Shown here piece by piece: positions 36,163-46,157 of a stretch of 57,500 bases of DNA. The DNA is from Symbiodinium natans (lineage: Eukaryota; Sar; Dinophyceae; Suessiales; Symbiodiniaceae). The stretch is from positions 903,876 through 961,375 of the forward strand of contig CAJNDS010002601.1 in the NCBI GenBank assembly GCA_905221605.1, written 5' to 3'. A model generated the notes under the pieces. It worked only from the letters and a program-made list of their open reading frames with translations. It ran no database searches and was not told the origin of the DNA. The position numbers were made by a program, and so were the translations under genes. Each line of letters begins with the position of its first letter. Positions within the stretch are counted from its first letter, which is position 1.

Positions 36163-36410
36163 TCAGGTCCTCCGCCGGCCGCTTCCTTTATACGCATGCA
36201 GCTGATCCAAGATGAAGTCGTGAGCGGCTTCCGTCTAAACCCTAAACCCTAAACCCTAAACCCTAGACCCTAGACCCTAGACCCTAAACCCTAAACCCTA
36301 AACCCCAAACCCTAAGCCCTAACCGACGTTGGCATCCGGGGAGCATCAGCACAGATGCAGATTCCGTGTCCGCCGCCCGCTCCTGCGGTGTCGCAAGGCG
36401 GGCTCGGGAT
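36163..36410 (-). CDS. candidate two exons separated by an all-telomeric intron
   Basis: Exon A (36410-36324, 29 codons) follows CAACAG and contains PPCDTAGAGGGHGICICADA. Exon B (36234-36163, 23 codons plus TGA) contains AAHDFILDQLHAYKGSGRR. Both junctions are phase 0. The 89 bp between them is entirely telomeric-type repeat on the minus strand, beginning GTTAGGG and ending TTTAG, with stops if not spliced. No homologue is recognised, and exon A probably has upstream partners not identified here. Confidence 0.35.
36235..36323 (-). repeat. telomeric array, candidate complete intron
   Basis: About 12.5 units of TTTAGGG with TCTAGGG and TTTGGGG variants on the minus strand. The first bases give GT and the last TTTAG gives a canonical AG, so the array itself supplies both splice sites. 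Confidence 0.6.
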
Positions 36411-37288
36411 CTGTTGTAGACAGGGACCTAAATCAGGGTTTAGGGTTTGGGGTTTTAAGGGTAAAGGGTTGGGGTTTAAAGGGTAAAGGGTTCAGGGTTT
36501 AATTAGGGTTTAGGGTTCAGGGTTTCGGGTTTAGGGTTTTAGGGCTTAGGTTTAGGGAGTCCTAAACCCTAAACCCTAGAAACCCTCAACCTCACCCTAA
36601 ACTCAAAACCCCTGTTCTCAACGCCGAGGCGATTTACGAGCAAAATGCACAACAGCCAGATGTAGACACCCCGTACATCGTACATGTTGTGTAGCACTGG
36701 AGTTGCTACACTGATGCTGCACTGTGGCAAATAGACAGGCTGAAGGCCTGCCGCTATTTGCAGTGCACAGATGACTGGTTGGCTCAAGCCTTCTCAAACA
36801 TCTCAAACCGAATAAATGCATGGGACGCAAAGAATCCCAGCCCAAACCTCAAAGCGCTTAGGCGCCCCTGCAAGAATGATGCCCTTGAACAAGGCCATGA
36901 CAGGACTGCACAAATCCTGACCTGACCACAAAGGCCCCAGAAAACGACAACATTGCAAATGTTACCCAGATGGGTGCATGGCCTCTTGTACAGGGATTGG
37001 GCTTTCCGGTAAGAGTCTAGCCTGTCAAAGATGAGCAGATTTCCCGTTCCCTAAACAACCGTCCGTTTTGGGGAGGACCCTAACAGCATAAGAACCCTAA
37101 GCCGTAAGCCCTAAACCCTAAACTCAAACCCCAACGCAACGAGCAGACTGCCACGGGAACAGCTGCGCGGGTCCTACGTCGGCGACGTGTTGCCTGCCGC
37201 GCAGCCAGGTGGGCAGGCTTAGGGATTACAGGTTCTATTTAGGGTTTAGGGTTATGGGGTTTAGGGTTTCGGGTTTAGGGATTCAAGG

Positions 37289-37402
37289 TTGGGATGTTCC
37301 CCCGAAATACTAACAGTCCTTCATAGGGATTTTCATAAAAGGGGGGGGGTACAATCCCTGTTACGGACTACTAGTCGGTACAATGAAGGGGGAACATCAC
37401 AA
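37289..37402. mobile_element. family 2 inverted-repeat element, diverged right arm
   Basis: Left end identical in pattern to the other two copies; the right arm keeps GGGGGAACATC. Confidence 0.75.
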
Positions 37403-37635
37403 ATTATAGGGTTCGCCGCTGAGGGCGGTTGCAACGACGAGGTCTTGCTCCGTGTGTCCGCTTATGAAGCCGATCGTTGTACTGCTTGGTGGATATCTAG
37501 ACCGAGGAGTTACCTAGGAATAAAAAAGGGTACCCTTTTTTGGTTTAAAGGGGCACTTATAGGGAATCTGAAAAAAGGGAAAAGGGCCTACTGAGGGTCC
37601 TAGTAATAATACATTGCAATAGGTCGGTTGTTGAC

Positions 37636-37738
37636 AACCTATTGCCCCCATGCTCTCTTGCCAGCGATGTGCGAATCCTCGAATGTTGAGACCTATTGCC
37701 GCGATTTCTTGCCAGCGTTGTGCGACTCCTCAAACCGA
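37636..37738 (+). repeat. imperfect direct duplication of about 50 bp
   Basis: Two copies of a block with ACCTATTGCC and TCTTGCCAGCG.TGTGCGA, diverged by several bases. Confidence 0.7.
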
Positions 37739-38009
37739 AGTGGATCAGCCGCTGTCTTGGTTGACGACGGCCTCCATGCAAGCCATGACTTTGAACTCTT
37801 GAAACATGCCAGCAAAAGGGGCGAGTGGCAGTGAAACGTCTGCTCCTGCTGCGAACCCTTCAGCTGGTTGCCTTGGCAACTACGGCGACGTGCTGGTGAG
37901 TTCGGTTCAGGGTTTGGGGTTTCTAGTGTAGTCGATCACACCTGGAAGGCCCACTGCAGAGAGAACGCAGACTCTGGAGACGCACGCGCGCGCAAGCGCG
38001 CGGTGCGGG

Positions 38010-38530
38010 GCTGCTGCATCAGCCCTTCTTCTTCACGGCAGGCTTGGTCACCTTCGTGATGCGGCACCTTCGAGGCGGCGGTTTTTTGGGGATCACGAGC
38101 ACGCAAGAACTTTAAACCTTATAGGTGAATTCGCAGCATCTCTGACTGATTCTTCTGAGCTTTAAACCATTTAGGTCGATTCCATGTAGCCTGATTCTTC
38201 TGAGTGCGGCAAGTCCTTTCATGCTTGGTCAACCGAGATCGGCGCTTGGTATATGGGTGCTTGAAGCCACCCTCCGGATGCGGCATGCTGTCGTCAACTT
38301 TCGATGTGGACGTGGAGTGGGCCACTTCCTCATACTCGATGACCTTCGCAGCCCAAGACATGCGAGAAAGTGCGAGAGAAGCATGAAACACTAGACCCTT
38401 GACCCCGGACCCAAAGCACGGAAGCCCTCTCCCCAAAACCAAGCTCTCGCACAGCAACTGCAGCCAGACCATGGAAATGTTTAAACTCTAGGCACAAAGC
38501 CTCAACGGCACTGCGAACACCCTTTGTCAT
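38010..38530 (-). CDS. unrecognised protein-like blocks, probable 3' part of the preceding gene
   Basis: Minus-strand frames of 66 and 117 codons overlap here. One has GVRSAVEALCLEFKHFHGLA. The other runs through MSWAAKVIEYEEVAHSTSTS and a basic tail with HPYTKRRSRLTKHERTCRTQ. Downstream, at about 38090-38018, a third frame ends in a Lys-rich PAVKKKG-stop. No domain is recognised, and splice sites could not be fixed. The sequence lacks telomeric arrays, unlike its surroundings. Confidence 0.35.
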
Positions 38531-38610
38531 TCAATCTGAGGAGCATAAAGGCGTTCCTATATCGTAGCTCCATAGGACCCAGGCCCAAGTATATACACTT
38601 CTGCAGGTAC

Positions 38611-38894
38611 GTGGGCTATTATCAGAGGGTCTTGCGAGCAGTAAGGCGCTTGCCGTGCCATCCGTGGCGTCGCCCACCGTCTTGTCCCACTCCTGGGTAG
38701 CCCAGAAACCATATTTAATAAGGGCACCCTTTTTGGGGTTTTGGGTTTCGGGTGTAGGGTTTAGGGTTTCGGGTTCAGGGTTGGCTACTTTATAATAAGG
38801 GAACCGAAAAAAAAGGGAAAGGGGTACCGCTGGGCTGCCCAGACTCTTGCCGGTCGAACTCGAAGACTGGGTAGGATGCCGACATCACCCCTTC
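38611..38894 (-). CDS. candidate exon pair split by a family 6 element
   Basis: The first block (38894-38835, 20 codons, after GTCAAG) contains MSASYPVFEFDRQESGQ. The second (38692 to about 38611, after CCCAG) contains EWDKTVGDATDGTASALLLA. Between them is a family 6 element. Joining at CAG|[CCCAG...CCCAG]|GAG keeps the frame in phase 0, the same non-canonical edge as FkbM intron 2. The protein family is unknown; further blocks on this strand lie at 38530-38010. Confidence 0.4.
38693..38834 (-). mobile_element. family 6 inverted-repeat element, candidate intron
   Basis: 142 bp with ends reading GGGTAGCCCAG...GGGCACCC on the plus strand and GGGCAGCCCAG...GGTACCCC on the minus. The centre carries short degenerate telomeric repeats (about 38740-38790). 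It separates two protein-like blocks and has the same end structure as the element in the FkbM gene. Confidence 0.6.
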
Positions 38895-39074
38895 CTTGAC
38901 GCGCAAGGGTGTTTGGGACGACGGAATTCCGGGGTTGAGTTTGTTGCCGTTCTGGTGGGGGAACGGGGGGCTCGCGGAATTTGTTGGTGTGGGTTTTGCA
39001 GAGAGTCTAAGGCCATAAACATCCCAAAGCCTTCTTTGCTTCCGGTGTGTGTGTGTGTTTACAATCAACCAGGT

Positions 39075-39260
39075 AGATACATCGTCCCTTCATTGGGGAA
39101 CCCTTGTATACCCCTTATATACTCTGTAAGAACCCAAGGGCCCCTACTTCAGGACCCTATAACGAACGTAAGGGACCATATCAAGGGTTTAGGGTTTAGG
39201 GTTTAGGGTTTAGGGTTTACGGACAGAAGGTAAGGGACCATATTAAGGGACCATGGAACT
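39075..39260. mobile_element. family 4 element with telomeric array inside
   Basis: Shares ends and the internal block with the 4447 copy; a short TTTAGGG array (39185-39220) sits between two copies of the TAAGGGACCATA arm. Another single arm is near 51830. Confidence 0.65.
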
Positions 39261-39466
39261 CCCCTTAGGTTCGTCTTGGCCCAGCCCTATAAGCCTTGGA
39301 CCCTGTGCTGCAGGAACCTGAACACCGCAAAGCCTCGAGCCATGCCCGGTTTAGAGGACCTAGAGGGCGTAGAAGGTTTAAAGAGCTTAGAGTAGCTTAG
39401 AGGGTTTAGGGGGGTTAGGGGGGGTTAGGGGAAGTTAGGGCTTGGAGGTTGAGGTTAAAAAAAGCT

Positions 39467-39971
39467 TCAGGGTTTCGGCGCCTTGGGCTTGTAGAGGACC
39501 TTGTCGTCCCCCATCTTGACCGTCATGTGAACGCGTGAGAGCGCCTCGGCTGCTATGGCCCTGGGCTTCCCACGGCCTACTGCACACCCTCCGAAAAGCC
39601 GCTTAAGGTCTAAACCTTCTGAGAAGTGCACCGCCGGTACGCTACCACTCTATATACATAATACACATACACATGTACATCACAAGACTTCTGTCAAGCT
39701 CCTATTCTCTGACTCATAAAACCCATGCCAGGTGCAACAAAATCCAGTCCAGCAGGGAATCTCCGAAATTAGGGGGTACCTTATTGGATAGACCCCCCCA
39801 AATAGCAGGATTCCCTTGCAATAAGGGCCCCAAGAAGGTACCCCTAAACCCTAAACCCTAAACCCTAAACCCTAAACCCTAAACCCCCAAGTCCAGCAGA
39901 GGCACCACCTCCATCAGTCGGGCGGTGGCGGTGTGCAGCAGAGCAAACACGCCGAGGATGGTCAGTTTCAT
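39467..39971 (-). CDS. small secreted protein, two-exon model
   Basis: Exon 1 (39971-39885, 29 codons) begins with ATG and encodes MKLTILGVFALLHTATA, a good signal peptide, then about a dozen more residues. It ends exactly where a telomeric array begins, so the donor is the GT of GTTTAGGG. Exon 2 (39565-39467, 32 codons plus TGA) starts after GGGAAG in the same phase and contains EALSRVHMTVKMGDDKVLYK, ending in a Lys/Pro tail. The joined product is 61 residues. The 319 bp intron holds a telomeric array and a family 5 element. No homology is recognised. The signal peptide supports exon 1; exon 2 is less certain. Confidence 0.45.
39767..39847. mobile_element. family 5 inverted-repeat element
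   Basis: TTAGGGGGTACCTTATTGG and complement at about 80 bp spacing. Related arms occur near 18950 and 50597. Lies in the intron of the signal-peptide gene. Confidence 0.7.
39842..39884 (-). repeat. CCCTAAA array forming the 5' end of an intron
   Basis: Six units. On the minus strand this reads GTTTAGGG directly after the signal-peptide exon. Confidence 0.85.
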
Positions 39972-40698
39972 CCAGTCACCTGAGCTACAAGCAGAACCCT
40001 AAACCCTAAAACCCTAAACCCATCTAAACCCTAAACTATGCTGAACTTGGAACCCTAACAAAAAAGAATTGTAGCACCCAAAATTGTTCCCAAGTATCCC
40101 TAAGTAAACCCTAGAACAGACAAAGGAGTCGGGAGCTTGAAACATGAGATGGTCCTTTTTCAAGATATGGAGGCACCTATTCTCGGGGTGCCTATGATCA
40201 TCATGATAATTATACTTTTTGGGGTCCTATTTGACTACCCACATGCAGCACACTAGGGCTGTAGAACTTGGTATCGATGCGTCTCATTAGAGTCCCTGGC
40301 CTTCGTGCGTCGGGGAGTATCCCATACTCTCGGTTCCCAAGTTATTAACCACATTTCAGGGCTTGGGGCTTTAAATCTTCTGCAAAAACCGTTTCTGCTC
40401 GGCAAACGCGACATCCCTACGTAACCCCTTAAAGCCCTAAGGGACCCTACGACCCTTATCAACCTTACAAGCTTATAAGAAGGGCTAAGATCGGACTCCC
40501 CTGTATCACCCTTATGCTGAGCGTGTTCAGCGCAAGCTGCAAGTGGCACCGCTGCAGCGCACTGCCCCAAGCTTGAACACAGTGGCTGCCGGGCACTGCG
40601 TCGAGGCAACGCAAGAGGGCGCGAGGGTGCAGAACTGACAAGGGAAACCGGAACCCCTAAACCCTTTCTTGCATAAAGGCCTTGATGAAGCATTTGCC

Positions 40699-40748
40699 AC
40701 CCCCCCCCCCCCCCCCCCAAAAGAAAAAAAAAAAATAATAATAATAAT
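40699..40748. repeat. poly(C)/poly(A) tract with AAT repeats
   Basis: 16 C, A-rich run and four to five AAT units, similar in make-up to 31143. Confidence 0.85.
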
Positions 40749-41104
40749 AGGGGCCAACTCTTGAAGTCTTTGGTTGTTGGGGGTCTTTCTGGCTGGGGAG
40801 CCCGGGGCAGTCCCAGAGTTTGAACAAACAGCCCTCTCCGCACGGCGCCCCTAAACCCTAAACCCTCAGCTTTGGGGCGCAATCTCCTCCCAGAAATATT
40901 CGAAGAGCCTAGTACAAGTTCATGAAGATTTTCGGCTCGTTGTTGGGTGGTTCTACTCGCAGGCCGGTTGAACTCTGAACCCCAACATCGCCTGAACCTA
41001 ACCCCGGAATCCCTATCTTCCTAAACCGCAACTCCCAAGACCGCTCTATGCCCTGCCCCAGCCCAAACCCTCAACCCTCAATCCCAAAACCTAAGCCCCT
41101 CACC

Positions 41105-41345
41105 CTAAACCCTGACCCTAACCCCTAAACCCCTAAACCCCTAAACCCCTAACCCCTAAACCCCTAAACCCCTAAACCCCTAAACCCCTAAACCCCTAAA
41201 CCCCTAAACCCCTAAACCCCTAAACCCCTAAACCCCTAAACCCCTAACCCCTAAACCCCTAAACCCCTAAACCCCTAAACCCCTAAACCCCTAACCCCTA
41301 AACCAAACCCCAAAACCCCAAAACACCTAAACCAAACCCCAAAAC
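41105..41345 (-). repeat. CCCCTAAA (8-mer) array, about 240 bp
   Basis: More than 25 octamers, some CCCCTAA, with CCCCAAAA at the end. The longest single variant array here. Confidence 0.9.
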
Positions 41346-41644
41346 TAAACCCCTAAACCCTAAACCCAGCTCCGGCCTGTCCAGGGGTCCTCGGAGTCTC
41401 CTTGGCACTATCCCAAGGCGTGGCCGCAAAGCCTGCCGAGTGGGGTTTAGGTTTAGGCCTAGGGTGTATAGGGTTTAGGTTCGGGATTCAGGGTTTAGGG
41501 TTTAGGGAGGTTGGGCATTGAGGGTTTAGGATTTATGGTCCGGGGTCGTTTAGGGCTCGGTGATGGGCCAGAGAGGGCTTGCAGCGTCGTTTCGGTTGAG
41601 GGCTTCTGGTTTTGGCCGGGGTGGTGCTGAAAAGGGCCATTGGC

Positions 41645-43290
41645 CGCTGATGCTCATGATGCCACGGTGGCTGCTGGAAGCGCAGGGGGCTGATGCTCAT
41701 GACGATGGCTTGGCCGCTAAAAGGGCCGGGGGCTGATGCTCATGACGCTGGTTTGGCTGCTGAAAGGGCCGGGAGCTGATGCTCATGATGCTGGTTTGGC
41801 CGCGGTGGCTGATGCTCATGATGCTGGCTTGTCCTGAAAGGGCTGGGGGCTGATGCTCATGATGCTGGCTTTTGGCTGCTGAAAGGGGATGCTGGTTTGG
41901 CCGCGGTGGCTGCTTGAAAGGGCCGGGGGCTGATGCTCATGATGCTGCTGCTGAAAGGGCCGGGGCTGATGCTCATGATGCTGCTGCTGCTGAAAGGGCC
42001 GGGGGCTGATGCTGATGATGCTGGTTTGGCCGGGGTAGCTGCTAGAAACGGCAGGGGGCTGATGCTCATGATGCTGGTTTGGCCGCGGTGGCTGCTGAAA
42101 GGGCCGGGGGCTGATGCTCATGATGCTGCTGCTGAAAGGGCAGGGGGCTGATGCTCATGATGCTGGTTTGGCCGGGGTGGATACTAAACAAGCGCAGGGG
42201 GCTGATGCTCATGATGCTGGTTTGGCCGCGGTGGCTGCTAGAAAGGGCCGGGGGCTGATGCTCATGATGCTGCTGCTGAAAGGGCCGGGGGCTGATGCTC
42301 ACGATGCTGGTTTGGCCGGGGTGGCTGCTAGAAAGGGCAGGGGGCTGATGCTCATGATGCTGGTTTGGCCGCGGTGGCTGCTGAAAGGGCCGGGGCTGAT
42401 GCTCATGATGCTGCTGCTGCTGAAAGGGCAGGGGGCTGATGCTCATGATGCTGGTTTGGCCGCGGTGGCTGCTAGAAAGGGCCGGGGGCTGATGCTCATG
42501 ATGCTGCTGCTGAAGTTCAGGGGGCTGATGCTCATGATGCTGCTGCTGAAAGGGCCGGGGGCTGATGCTCATGATGCTGGTTTGGCCGGGGTGGCTGCTG
42601 AAAGGGCCGGGGGCTGATGCTCATGACATGATGCTGATTTGGCCGCGGTGGCTGCTGAAAGGGGCGGGGGCTGATGCTCATGATGCTGCTGCTGAAAGGG
42701 CAGGGGGCTGATGCTCATGATGCTGGTTTGGCCAGGGTGGCTGCTGAAAGAGCCGGGGGCTGATGCTCATGATGCTGCTGCTGAAAGGGCAGGGGGCTGA
42801 TGCTCATGATGCTGGTTTGGCCGGGCTGGCTGCTGAAAGGGCCGGGGACTGATGCTCATGATGCTGCTGCTGAAAGGGCAGGACATGATGCTGGTTTGGC
42901 CGGGCTGGCTGCTGAAAGGGCCGGGGACTGATGCTCATGATGCTGCTGCTGAAAGGGCAGGAGGCTGATGCTCATGATGCTGCTGCTGAAAGGGGCGGGG
43001 GCTGATGCTCATGATGCCGGCCGGGGTGGCTGCTGAAAGGGCCGGGGACTGATGCTCATGATGCTGGTTTGGCCGCGGTGGCTGCTGAAAGGGCCGGGGG
43101 CTGATGCTCATGATGCTGCTGCTGAAAGGGCCGGGGGCTGATGCTCATGATGCTGGTTTGGCCGGGGTGGCTGCTGAAAGGGCCGGGGGCTGATGCTCAT
43201 GATGCTGCTGCTGAAAGGGCAGGGGGCTGATGCTCATGATGCTGCCGGGGGCTAATGCTCATGATGCTGGTTTGGCCGCGGTGGCTGCCA
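41645..43290. repeat. 1.6 kb compound minisatellite
   Basis: Units begin GCTGATGCTCATGATGCTG and come in two lengths: short (about 37 bp, with CTGCTGAAAGGGC(A/C)GGGG) and long (52-53 bp, with a GTTTGGCCG.GGTGGCTGCT insert). Long open frames exist on both strands (for example 42066-42572 minus, 42114-42617 plus) but result from the repeat. Unit lengths are mostly one more than a multiple of three, and one minus-strand frame carries a stop in every unit, which argues against a conserved protein. Confidence 0.9.
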
Positions 43291-43433
43291 AAAGGGCCGA
43301 GGGCTGGCCCTCCGTGGCCTTTAACGGTGGCCCTCTGGGATGGCGATGTCATAATGGTACCCTGCCGATCTCTGCTGTAGTTGGGGAGGTGACCGTGCCA
43401 CCCTTTCAGAATCATTACAACCCCAACCCCTAG

Positions 43434-45550
43434 ACACCCTAAACCACAAACACACTCCCTAAACCCTATGAACCCTAAACCCTAAACCCCATAAACAAGG
43501 GGCCATAAACCCTAAACACCTAAACCCCCTAAACCTCATAAACCCTAAACCCTTGAAATCCTTGAAACCCAAAACCCGAACCCTATAAACCCTAAACCTG
43601 CCTTAAGCCGGTAACACCCTGAACCCTATAAACCCTAAACCCCTTAAGCCCCTTAGCATCGCCTCGCCAACGTCTTTTGGTGGTTGGCCACCAAGCACCT
43701 CAAGGGCATTAACTGTCCGCTCTGCTTATTTTGGGTTTAGGGTTTAGGGTTTAGGGAAAAAGGGGATAGCGTAAATTGGTAACTATTCTGTTTTCCCCGG
43801 GCTCAGGGTTTTCAAAACAAGGTTTCAGATTTTTGTGGCAGGCTTGGGCACCTCCCAGGCCTTCCCAGCGCCCAAGCTCCCAGGGTTGCTTTAGGGATTG
43901 TAAGGGCTGATGCTTTCAGACTCTTAAGTCGGGTTTAGGGTTTGGGTACTAATCAAGCATTCTGAACGGAATGCCCTATACCCGAAGCAAGAAATGTCTG
44001 ACTCCGGGAGGTTTTTTTTCTTACTGAAGCTCCCACATTCCTTCATGGGATCAAAACGCTACCAGGCCGATCACCCGCATGCCCTAAGCCTGGAGAAATT
44101 TAAGGGTTAGTAGACAGTAGGGCTCCCTTTAGCCCTCCCTAGGGACCCTTAGGGAGGTTTTCTCACACGCCCTTGAGTCAACCTAAATTCTAAAGCTGAA
44201 AAACCCAAAATCATTCCCAAAGATCCTCACACCCTCAAACCCTAAAGTCTCAAACAAACCCCACAAAACCCCTTATGCCATATAAAGACCCTCGAATTTC
44301 CTAACCGCACGGCTTTGCGTATTCTAAAACTAAACCCTGTCGCCCTGAACCCTTCTAAACCCTGAACCTTTTCAGCCCCATATCAGCCCCAAACCCTAAA
44401 CCCCAAACCACAAACCCAAAACCCTAAAGCCTGAGCCCCAAGCCCCTAATGCCCAGTTCTGAATGTCGAGGCCCGCACCCACACGCTCCCCTGCCAAAGT
44501 ACCAGGGAGTGGCTGAAGCCACAACTGATGCCTCAGGTGCGGGTGGGTCCAGATGTCAGGTCTCAGTTAAGCTCTCTACAAAATAACAGCCCTTGCACTA
44601 AGCCAAAAACTGGAGGGTTTAGGGATTCTCCCGGCTGAAGATGGGACTTTCTTCGGCAAACCCACTACAGGGTGCACATCTGTTTGAATTTAGCACTGTC
44701 CGGGTTTAGGTACTCTGAAACTTATGAAGCTTGAGCCCTGAACCCTAGCTGCCAGATGCAGTGAGCACCAGCTTTGCGTAGATGAGGGAGCCAGGAATTC
44801 TGGGACTTATAGCGTTTAGGCTTGGGTTTGGGGATCAGGGTGAGACGTGGGAGCCTTAATTAGTGCTCTTGAGGGTCGAGAGAAGGTTGCTGAATTGGCG
44901 CAATAACCATGACGGTCACGAGCCTCTAGAACTCCCCCCCCCCCCCACCAACCCTTGAGTCCTTAACAAAATGCGCTTCGCCGGCTTCACCCTGCTTTCC
45001 TGAACATGGCCCTAAACCCTATAAATCCTATCCTCTTCTACACACCCAGAACACCTGACCATTTCTTGAGGGTTCCCAAGCTCCATGCCTTTGGGCGGCA
45101 GACACACATTTTAGCCCACCACTTCCCCCAGAGTTCCCGGCGCTCCGCATGCGTCGGCCGAGTTGGGTGCAGCACCACAGGTTCAGGAACCTGCAACCCT
45201 AAACCTTGTGCGAATCCCAAACCCCTAACCCGCCCAAATCCCCCAAACCCCTAACCCGCCCAAATCCCTCAAACTTTGCAGCCCTGTAAACCTATAGCCC
45301 TTAACCCTGAAACTCTGTAACCCCTGACCCCAGCCTTTGGTTAAAGTTCCGGATGGCAGATATCCGCTTTTGGTTGTAGGCTTTCGGATTCAGGCTTGCA
45401 GGCTTGCTGGCTTGATAGATAGTCTGAAGGCGTTGTGACTTGGGATGGCGTGCGAAGTGCCTTCTGCAGCCCCCAAAGAGTACTGACTATTGCACAGGCA
45501 AGAACACCCAGCGCACAACAGAGCATCTGCAGCACAAACCCTTGTGTGAT
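43434..45550. other. degenerate telomeric derivatives and unique sequence
   Basis: Scattered CCCTAAA-like units without long arrays. A minus frame near 45535-45341 begins with a hydrophobic segment (MLCCALGVLACAIVSTLWGL) but has no further support. Confidence 0.4.
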
Positions 45551-45557
45551 ATGCTCA

Positions 45558-45687
45558 CTCTACAGGGTGGGGCCCCCTTACTATACTAACTGTAGTTAAG
45601 GGACTTATAACCTAAATTAGGGTCCTTATAACCCAATTTAGGGCCCTTATAACTCTACTTATAACTAGGGGGCCCCACCCTGTAGAG
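45558..45687. mobile_element. long palindromic element (family 8, single copy)
   Basis: 130 bp; perfect 21 bp terminal inverted repeats starting CTCTACAGGGTGGGGCCCCC. The inside has repeated TTATAAC and AATTTAGGG blocks. No coding capacity. Confidence 0.8.
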
Positions 45688-46157
45688 GTATCCCATACAC
45701 CATGATCCCTAGGGCCCCGCACGGGGCGATCCCGCTTGGAGCCGAGTCCAAGTTGGCCCTGACAGTGGCTAGCAGATTTGTGAAGGGGTTTGGGATTATA
45801 GTGCTATTTCATGAGTGTTGAAGGAACCGCATTTAGGAACTGAGGATGTCGGACTGTTGTGGAAGGGGGCGTAGAATTATTCTTCGGGTCTAGGTTATTG
45901 GGTATTGGGGATGGGTGGTTGAGGGGGGGGGGGGGCTAGGGGCAAATCGGGAGACGATGCACGTGGGGACTCCCTGAAGGGGGAGGTTGGACCCTTGTTT
46001 GATTTGGCGGGGGGTGGAATCGAATCTGTGAACATGGTGACGTACTAATTTAGAGCCTGATGTCAGACCTTGTGCTCTTATTTGTTCTTAGTCATCTAGG
46101 TTCGTGCAGCTAGGTCCTTCTAAAGTCAGCATGCGAGGTTAAAGGAAAGAGTCGCAA

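Larger units (their letters stand above)
40000..41640. other. no gene assigned
   Basis: A 209-codon minus frame (40253-40882) crosses the poly(C)/poly(A) tract and is judged a by-product. The rest is degenerate telomeric derivatives. Confidence 0.5.

Noticed and set aside
36769-36787. Spliced-leader-like TTGGCTCAAG on the plus strand
   Set aside because: Only ten consecutive bases match, with mismatches upstream; likely chance.
40253-40882. 209-codon minus-strand open frame
   Set aside because: It runs through a poly(C)/poly(A) tract giving Gly and Phe/Leu runs, and has no recognisable domain.
41105-41345. Regularly spaced repeats as a possible CRISPR-like array
   Set aside because: These are tandem telomeric variants without spacers, in a eukaryotic genome.
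42066-42617. Long frames on both strands in the minisatellite
   Set aside because: Frames on both strands follow from a repeat poor in stops; most unit lengths are not multiples of three.
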